A DNA stretch of 64,000 nucleotides, taken from the NCBI GenBank assembly GCA_044353905.1, contig JBILBA010000005.1:1-64000 (forward strand). Reading direction: 5' to 3'. The notes beneath the pieces were generated by a model. It did no database searches. It was given only the letters and a program-made list of their open reading frames with translations, and was not told where the DNA came from. Every line of letters begins with the position of its first letter. The first letter of the stretch is position 1. Below are positions 62,401-64,000 of the stretch, piece after piece. The translations under genes and the position numbers were made by a program. This DNA is from MWH-TA3 sp044353905. GTDB taxonomy: Bacteria > Actinomycetota > Actinomycetes > Actinomycetales > Microbacteriaceae.

Positions 62401-62634
62401 ACGGGCCGCCTTTCGGGTGAAGGTCAACCCGAGAACTTCCTCCGGCCGAATCCCCCGGGTCGCGACGAGCCACAGCGCGCGCAGCGACATGGTTTCTGTC
62501 TTGCCACTTCCAGCGCCCGCCAGGACAAGGTGGATGCCCTCGGGGCTCATGTCGATGACGTCGGCTTGTTCTGGAACGGGTTCGAACCCGAGTCCGAGGA
62601 GTTTGTCCAACATGCGGGGATCGAGATTATTCAT
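59419..62634 (-). CDS. adnB: AdnB-type ATP-dependent helicase-nuclease
   Basis: A 1071-residue UvrD-like helicase with C-terminal nuclease. Walker A AGAGSGKT is at residues 39-46, motif II LDEYQDTSFSQ near 286, GDPNQSIYGWRGA follows, later motifs GLEWDVVALPRW and RRLMYVGVTRARHHL, and the PD-(D/E)XK nuclease core is VVVDWKTGAKPS near 1001. With the upstream partner it forms the actinobacterial AdnAB double-strand-break resection motor-nuclease. The start overlaps the adnA stop by eight bases. Confidence 0.92.
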   Translation of the reverse strand: MNNLDPRMLDKLLGLGFEPVPEQADVIDMSPEGIHLVLAGAGSGKTETMSLRALWLVATRGIRPEEVLGLTFTRKAARELAERFRRRITLLRSRRAEFAALGVNIDHLSDDDHGFATPTVSTYNAFASEIFAEHAARIGWDSDSPVITDATAYAIAREVVTACTDPRLGEYDFSLDAVIDAVIRLAAELGEFDVTNDDEVITYARAVAERRELPGKSTLDTEKFRAKLNAVGALEVLLPLARGFILEKQRRGVVEFSDQVTFARRIIQQFPSVAQSYRDRFKVVILDEYQDTSFSQTSLFSELFGPERVTAVGDPNQSIYGWRGASPANVASFHDDFRVAEGERTHRPLVTSWRNGTSILAAANVILDNRTEQNPLDVDRLNSFPGASGFDIEGTFAASTSVEADRLAKWFQRHLDPATSGRKASDLPPTMAMLIQTRTHLDTFLRAFDDNNVPYRLLGVAGILGNPFIADLYCGLSVVADPGKGARLVRLLGGARWQVSVNDLWSLHNHARNVAKSYTTKDQRARLGSSLVEDEADSLVDALDSLRYTARDIVETDAEYDKRVSFSDEGWERLVNAAEFFHDLRSHVDVSIPDMVNLTATALQLDIEGAASLHHSPAAYREAFDDLVHSYLAIPSDHSLRGFVSWLFEVEKRERMTPRTDEPEPGVVQVLTVHSSKGLEWDVVALPRWTQPPIPANGSLRGDKSTAANEMGWLQLGALPRKFRSDRKYLPEFNWETATTIDELLTESDAYTLRLKTKLILPEERRLMYVGVTRARHHLWISGAHFEGKAKTAKIPSTYWDELHAAGLLDKAIIDPVPESNPDGDGIAVEWPPRDPLGRAKHRAAYDAAAHAIESSTDSVDPADARAIEQLLAHETLGAADIPVRIPASRYAEWSMDLAKVREGNRRPVPTRPYRAARLGTEVHLWIERGAVDDDFVDGWDEANDLPDSDDGMRKLKDAYLASRWPGLKPEHTELEILLPQGKHIVVCKIDAVYRIDGRWVVVDWKTGAKPSEAEKDAKAMQLVLYRRALAALLSIDVTEVDAVLYYIAHDWEWSVEPERLARLDALPPID

Positions 62635-64000
62635 CAGAGCTCACCTCCGGGATTCGGACCCATGTGGTTTCGAGGTCGCGAACACCCGAATACTCGGGCG
62701 CGGTTTCGGGTCCGGTGAACCGTTCGGAATGCATCGCCACGCCCATGGCGATGACCGTGGTGGTGAAATCGTCGAGCGCGGCGGCATCCATCGCCGACTG
62801 GGTGCGAACGGTGTACAACGAGTTCTTGTTGGCAACGCGGGGGTACAGCAGTCCGGCCGAGTGAAGTTTGGTTGCTTCGGCCACGGCGTCACCCAGCGCC
62901 TTGTGGCTGAAGGCGAGTTGGTAGGCCTTCAGTTGCAAATGAGCTTCAGTGGCTTTGACCGATTGTGGCGTTTTCGCCGTCTTGACATCGATGATGGACA
63001 CCGATCCGTCCGAATGTTGCTCAACTCGGTCGATTGTTCCCCCCACCACGATGTCAAGGCCGCCCTTCGCGTTCGTGGTGAGAGTGACGGTGGTGAATTT
63101 TTCGCTGTCCAGAACCCGCCTGCCATCGAGCGCCACGTCGCGAACGTAATCCGCGAGCGCATCAATCATGGACCGCGTCGTCGCGAGCCATTGCATGCGA
63201 AGCCAGGGCGCGTCGAAGTTGACTTCGTTCCACTTTTCTTCGACAGCGGCCCACATCTCGTCGCGAGTGCCATCGGGGGCAACTTCGATTGCGCGGTGAA
63301 CGAGGGTGCCGATCGCTGCGCTCAACCCGGATGCGCCGCCGGCCACGCTGGAAACGAACCAGTCGAGCGCGGATTTTTCGAAGGTGTCCAGGTTGGATGG
63401 CGACACGGGCACGTGAGTACCCGAGAACAATTCGATCGGGGTCGTTTGGCGATACCCGATCCAGGTGTCGGGATGAGCGCCCGCAACCCCTCGATTCGCC
63501 AGTTCACGGAGAGCCGCGGCGCATCGTGCCCGTTCGGCCGCCGAGGTGGTCGATGACAGGAGCAGGTGTCGGAGGCGCCCGACCATGTCCCCGATGCTGG
63601 CGTCGATGTTTTCGGGGACGAACACCCCGCCGCGGGCATTTGCTGCGGGAATCGCGCGAGAAAGGTCATCACCTGCGGATTTTTCGCCGGCGACCATTCG
63701 AAACAATCCGCTCGGCGTTTCGTCTTCTGATTGAATCGCGGTGACCAGCATTCGATGCCGCGCCCGCGACATCGCGACGAGGAACAATCGCACCTCATCA
63801 AAAATCACGTCGCGCCGGTGATCCACCGTTCGCTGGTCGATTCCCGCGTGAACCAACGCGAGTTCGTTGGCTTTGAGCAGCGCGCTGCGGGCACGCGTGT
63901 TGGGCCACACGCCGTCGTTCAGTCCCGCGACCACGACAACGTCGAACTCGCGACCGACCGTCGCCGACGGCGTGCACACCAGAACCGAGCCAGAAGTCGC
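62627..64000 (-). CDS. adnA: AdnA-type helicase-nuclease, 3' part (5' end outside the window)
   Basis: The frame is open to the window edge and codes for the last 457 residues. It contains late helicase motifs (EFDVVVVAGLNDGVWPN and VRLFLVAMSRARHRML) and a C-terminal RecB-like nuclease with SVSIIDVKTAKTPQ and the following QLKAYQLAF. Gene order and overlap with adnB match the adnA-adnB pair of mycobacteria. The N-terminal motor half is not visible. Confidence 0.88.
   Translation of the reverse strand, partial: ATSGSVLVCTPSATVGREFDVVVVAGLNDGVWPNTRARSALLKANELALVHAGIDQRTVDHRRDVIFDEVRLFLVAMSRARHRMLVTAIQSEDETPSGLFRMVAGEKSAGDDLSRAIPAANARGGVFVPENIDASIGDMVGRLRHLLLSSTTSAAERARCAAALRELANRGVAGAHPDTWIGYRQTTPIELFSGTHVPVSPSNLDTFEKSALDWFVSSVAGGASGLSAAIGTLVHRAIEVAPDGTRDEMWAAVEEKWNEVNFDAPWLRMQWLATTRSMIDALADYVRDVALDGRRVLDSEKFTTVTLTTNAKGGLDIVVGGTIDRVEQHSDGSVSIIDVKTAKTPQSVKATEAHLQLKAYQLAFSHKALGDAVAEATKLHSAGLLYPRVANKNSLYTVRTQSAMDAAALDDFTTTVIAMGVAMHSERFTGPETAPEYSGVRDLETTWVRIPEVSSDE

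Noticed and set aside
1..64000. CRISPR arrays, rRNA operons, transposases, phage genes
   Set aside because: No spaced repeats, rRNA signatures or transposase/integrase motifs were seen on either strand.

Overview
The window is chromosomal DNA from an actinobacterium, GC-rich with frequent GTG starts and tightly packed, overlapping genes. The evidence is a fused Kgd-type 2-oxoglutarate enzyme, a SigH/RsrA-like sigma and zinc anti-sigma pair next to aroA and rsgA, an AdnA/AdnB-type helicase-nuclease pair, DUF3039 and DUF4244-like small proteins, UPF0182, and a tmRNA tag of the actinobacterial type (ANAKRTDFALAA). Gene order around prfB-ftsE-ftsX-smpB-ssrA and the modest gene sizes suit a Microbacteriaceae-like lineage, but the family is an inference.

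Layout. 1-6.7 kb: metX, a DUF2029-like membrane protein, nnrD, an Old Yellow Enzyme homologue and two CNNM/CBS proteins. 6.9-10.5 kb: kgd. 10.5-15.2 kb: rsrA-like/sigH divergent from aroA-rsgA-hisN and a lipoprotein gene. 15.2-21.9 kb: galactokinase-like gene, fatty-acid desaturase, chromate transporter, small proteins, a sortase-type surface protein and a VIT1-like transporter. 22-26.4 kb: ssrA, smpB, ftsX, ftsE, prfB. 26.4-27.2 kb: two TadE/TadG-like genes. 27.3-36.3 kb: an amine/GABA catabolic island. 36.3-39.9 kb: the rest of a Tad pilus locus. 40-49.3 kb: tRNA-Leu, dedA, mntH, rdgB-rph-murI, pncB, DUF3039, htrA, secreted proteins, a nitrilase-family enzyme and initiator tRNA. 49.4-64 kb: UPF0182, a PDZ/Lon-like protease, a zincin_2 family protein, a lone ThiF/cyclodehydratase-like protein, a UvrD2-like helicase, a degenerate phosphotransferase, then adnB and the 3' part of adnA.

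The amine island has an aldehyde dehydrogenase, a GntR regulator overlapping a cytosolic Cache-like sensor, a class-I amidotransferase hydrolase (PuuD-like), a substrate-binding-protein fold without signal peptide, a glutamine-synthetase-like ligase, a ferredoxin, a cytochrome P450 and a divergent APC permease. Together they suggest uptake of an amine, oxidation and/or gamma-glutamylation, and flow through a GABA-type intermediate to succinate. The island lies exactly between two blocks that form one contiguous tad locus in mycobacteria, so it appears to have been inserted there.

The most unusual structure is at 58229-59408. A more A+T-rich segment of 1,166 bp (core to core) splits the junction between the phosphotransferase gene and adnB. 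It is bounded by a 14-bp direct repeat that is also the T-arm of tRNA fragments at both ends: the 5' part of a CAT-anticodon tRNA at the left and the 3' part of a tRNA at the right. Removing the segment joins the two host genes with abutting stop codons. It carries one orphan membrane-protein gene and no recombinase. It is either a non-autonomous tRNA-targeting element or a chimeric join; both are discussed. No CRISPR array, rRNA or transposase was seen, and no gene-free stretch longer than about 300 bases exists.
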